From: Oidiodendron maius Zn
Lineage: Eukaryota > Ascomycota > Leotiomycetes > Myxotrichaceae
NCBI GenBank assembly: GCA_000827325.1
Contig: KN832890.1
Span: 62,001 to 126,000, forward strand
Reading direction: 5' to 3'
Length of the DNA stretch: 64,000 nt
The position numbers and the translations under genes are program-made. Shown here piece after piece: positions 61,947 to 64,000 of the stretch. Positions within the stretch are counted from its first letter, which is position 1; each line of letters begins with the position of its first letter. The notes under the pieces were generated by a model that had not been told where the DNA came from, ran no database searches, and was given only the letters and a program-made list of their open reading frames with translations.

Positions 61947-62643
61947 ACTTGTCGCCGGAGTGATTATAGATATCCCTTCCTCGTTGTTAGACGGTCGAAT
62001 GTTCGTATATAAATAGTATTCAGGGCCTGCTCAACCTGCAATAGCTGCTTATACTCGAACGTAAGGACAATCCCAGTTTCAGTGTTCCAATTACATCATA
62101 TTATTGCATTCCTAGCTAGATGAGAAGGTTGCAACGTGACATATCTTCCTGTTACACTGCCTTAAACTTCACGACGAGAAAACGATAATGATTGAAAAAG
62201 ATAGTAAAAGTGCGTCACATATATTTCACCTGGATCCAGGAGAAGTTCAAGCAACCTGAGAGTATACAGACAGGCCCTGCAAGTGATCCAGGTCAAGATC
62301 CTGCACACGAAGAAAGATGACATTCAGAGAATGGAACGGAATGACGTCTTCCACCTCACGCCAAGATCACTGCTGAAAGTTACATACTCCGGGTATGGAT
62401 TCATCGCCTCCCGACCCCGGATTCCCGCAAGAAATAGCTGAAGAACCGTCCTTGGCAGGACCACACTGGTATCGCGAGGTATACGACCGACAGCTAGTGG
62501 ATTGGTGCGTCGCCGTGTTACTCATACGCCGTTACCCCACAACTTTGGGGGCTTCCCAAGTCCGCGTTTATTTAACACGTCTTCGCTCTCAAATCAATCA
62601 GTTCACTCATCATCGCGACTTATCTCTAGAATTATAGTTCAAA
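61947..62643. other. divergent upstream region; possible uORF before the methyltransferase
   Basis: It contains an 80-codon forward ORF (62395-62637) that ends six bases before the methyltransferase start and has no recognisable domain. It may be a uORF or chance. A TATTTAA-type box near 62568 could direct a short leader that would exclude it. Confidence 0.4.
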
Positions 62644-63327
62644 ATGGCATCGTCTTCCAATCCCATCAATGAGGGGGTCAAGGTGGCATATAATCAAATC
62701 GCGCAGCGTTACACCGAGTGGACCAAGTCAAGTCATGCGATCCGCCTCTCATATCTCGACATGCTCCTTGAGAGGCTCCCTAGCCCCACATCTGGCAAGA
62801 ATGCCTCCGTTTTGGAGCTTGGCTGTGGCGCCGGCATTCCCTGCACGCAAGTTCTCGCAGCTCGAGGTAATCTGGCTGTAATAGCAAATGACATCTCCAG
62901 TGCCCAACTTGCAATTGCCGCACAGCACGTCCCTCCTTCCGTGAGGCTCCTTGAACAAGATATGATGGATCTGGAATTCGGAGATGGACAATTAGATGCT
63001 GTTATTGCAATGTACTCGATAATTCACTTGACTAGGGAGCAGCAGATGGTCGTCCTTCGTCGCATTTCAGGATGGTTGAAACCCGGAGGTTGGTTTTTGG
63101 CAAATTTCGGCGCCGGAGAGGACGTGGGATCGACTAATCCGACTTGGCTAGGTTCCACAGATGGAATTATGCACTGGAGTAGTTGGGGAGCAGAGAAGAC
63201 GTCTACAATATTGCGTAATTTTGGATTTATCCTAGAGGTTTGTGACGTCAAAGCAACTGTCGAGGAATACGAAGAAGAGCGAGAAGTCCCCTTTTTGTGG
63301 GTCTTAGCGAAGAAGGGAGGAGATTAA
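62644..63327 (+). CDS. class I SAM-dependent methyltransferase
   Basis: A single exon of 227 residues in good start context (CAAAATGG). The SAM-binding motif I VLELGCGAGI is at 56-65; the acidic end of strand 2 (VIANDISSAQLAIA), motif LLEQDMMDLEF and the motif IV strand DAVIAMYSIIHL follow, then WLKPGGWFLANFG, the usual post-IV loop. The C-terminal segment ILRNFGFILEVCDVK and PFLWVLAKK completes the Rossmann sheet. It is a Methyltransf_11/25-type small-molecule methyltransferase; the substrate cannot be read from sequence. No intron or lesion is seen. Confidence 0.9.
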   Translation: MASSSNPINEGVKVAYNQIAQRYTEWTKSSHAIRLSYLDMLLERLPSPTSGKNASVLELGCGAGIPCTQVLAARGNLAVIANDISSAQLAIAAQHVPPSVRLLEQDMMDLEFGDGQLDAVIAMYSIIHLTREQQMVVLRRISGWLKPGGWFLANFGAGEDVGSTNPTWLGSTDGIMHWSSWGAEKTSTILRNFGFILEVCDVKATVEEYEEEREVPFLWVLAKKGGD

Positions 63328-64000
63328 ATGGAAAACATATTATAGCTGAAAATAAAGTAGACATGATAACAAAAGTTCAACTTGCTTTTGGTCTTGACGG
63401 TGGCAGATTGATGTAGCCCGGACGTAAGATATAAAGTTGTAATAACCGCAAACTAGAGAACATTTCCCTCTATAATTGCGTCTCTATATGCATTGCATTT
63501 ACCTTGCAATCAGGTACATAAGAAAGCACATAGATTATGGATCGTTGTTCGAGGAGTCTCCGCTAATGGCTCTGCGCGACGCCACAGTGGAGCTTCCGAA
63601 TGTCGTAGAGCCTTCTTGGTAGGAAAGGCGGACATCGAGGGAAGAGACAGACATGGATACACCCTCTTACTTTTTGCTTTTACAGGTTGTTCTAGCGAAG
63701 AGAAGTTGAAGGTGATATTTGAGATGAAATATAAAAGACGGTTTTCTAGTAACTAGGATAGACAGAGGATATAGAGAATTAGGTTCTATGAGATTGAAAT
63801 CAGTCATAATGCAGTTACTAGTTACAACACAGCATGGCACACCAGAAAGCTACAATTACTATATCATCTTCATCAGTCATGGTAAATCCCACTGATCAAA
63901 GGAATATCCCACAATCGTGCGGGTAAACACTTCCAGGGAAATTGTTCGTACGGCTTGCGAATTGCACGCCTGGTGCATCGATCGTGAAGTTGAAGGCTGA
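63328..64000. other. right-edge region with an ankyrin-like fragment
   Basis: A forward frame near 63615-63680 reads ADIEGRDRHGYTLLLFAF, which resembles half an ankyrin repeat, but it continues into unrelated sequence and stops at 63756, so it is at most a relic. I see nothing else that I can support up to the edge. Confidence 0.35.

Noticed and set aside
62395-62637. 80-codon ORF as an upstream exon of the methyltransferase
   Set aside because: No splice signals link it and the methyltransferase is complete from its own ATG; retained only as a possible uORF.

Overview
The window is nuclear DNA of a filamentous ascomycete (Pezizomycotina). I infer this from short GT-AG introns (mostly 43-115 bp) with CTAAC-like branch sites, HET and NACHT incompatibility genes, a fungal rhodopsin-domain protein, a Zn2Cys6 regulator, a WOPR (Gti1/Pac2) factor, and transposons whose open frames are broken almost only by TAG/TAA and His-to-Tyr changes, as repeat-induced point mutation (RIP, CpA to TpA) produces. 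The class cannot be decided from the sequence alone. The region is accessory in character: intact genes are interleaved with transposons, relics and long gene-poor stretches, and I see no housekeeping genes.

Layout. 0-7 kb: start of an AIF-like FAD oxidoreductase, a relic of an FAD monooxygenase, and a full-length RIP-mutated Ty1/copia element (1812-7053, 5-bp target duplication). 7-20 kb: a HET gene, a cytochrome P450, a VOC-fold protein, a 2-oxoglutarate dioxygenase, an FAD monooxygenase with one in-frame TAG, and an MFS permease. 20-27 kb: a secreted 10-cysteine protein divergent from a NACHT-ankyrin receptor, then a WOPR transcription factor. 27-32 kb: gene-poor, holding a small secreted protein, its decayed paralog and a MITE-like element. 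32-40 kb: a wax-synthase-like acyltransferase, an unidentified pseudogene with two TAGs, a rhodopsin-domain protein, an SRPBCC fragment and a 168-bp MITE. 40-46 kb: an intact 11-exon PDR-type ABC transporter. 46-50 kb: a HET-ankyrin gene and a membrane-protein gene, both broken by single-base indels. 50-57 kb: a Zn2Cys6 factor and a secreted aspartyl-protease-like protein. 57-60 kb: a complete Mutator-like element (85-bp inverted repeats, 9-bp target duplication). 60-64 kb: a coiled-coil protein and a methyltransferase.

How the genes could work together: oxidative enzymes (P450, dioxygenase, FAD monooxygenase), a methyltransferase, an acyltransferase, two transporters and two regulators form a tailoring-and-efflux repertoire, but there is no polyketide synthase, NRPS or terpene cyclase, so a biosynthetic cluster is not shown. 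Two HET genes and one NLR suggest a self/non-self recognition component. Exon structures were spliced by hand. Frame and family motifs agree across about 53 introns, but no transcript evidence was available. The most unexpected pattern is that at least seven of these introns keep frame only if they end in AAG rather than CAG/TAG.
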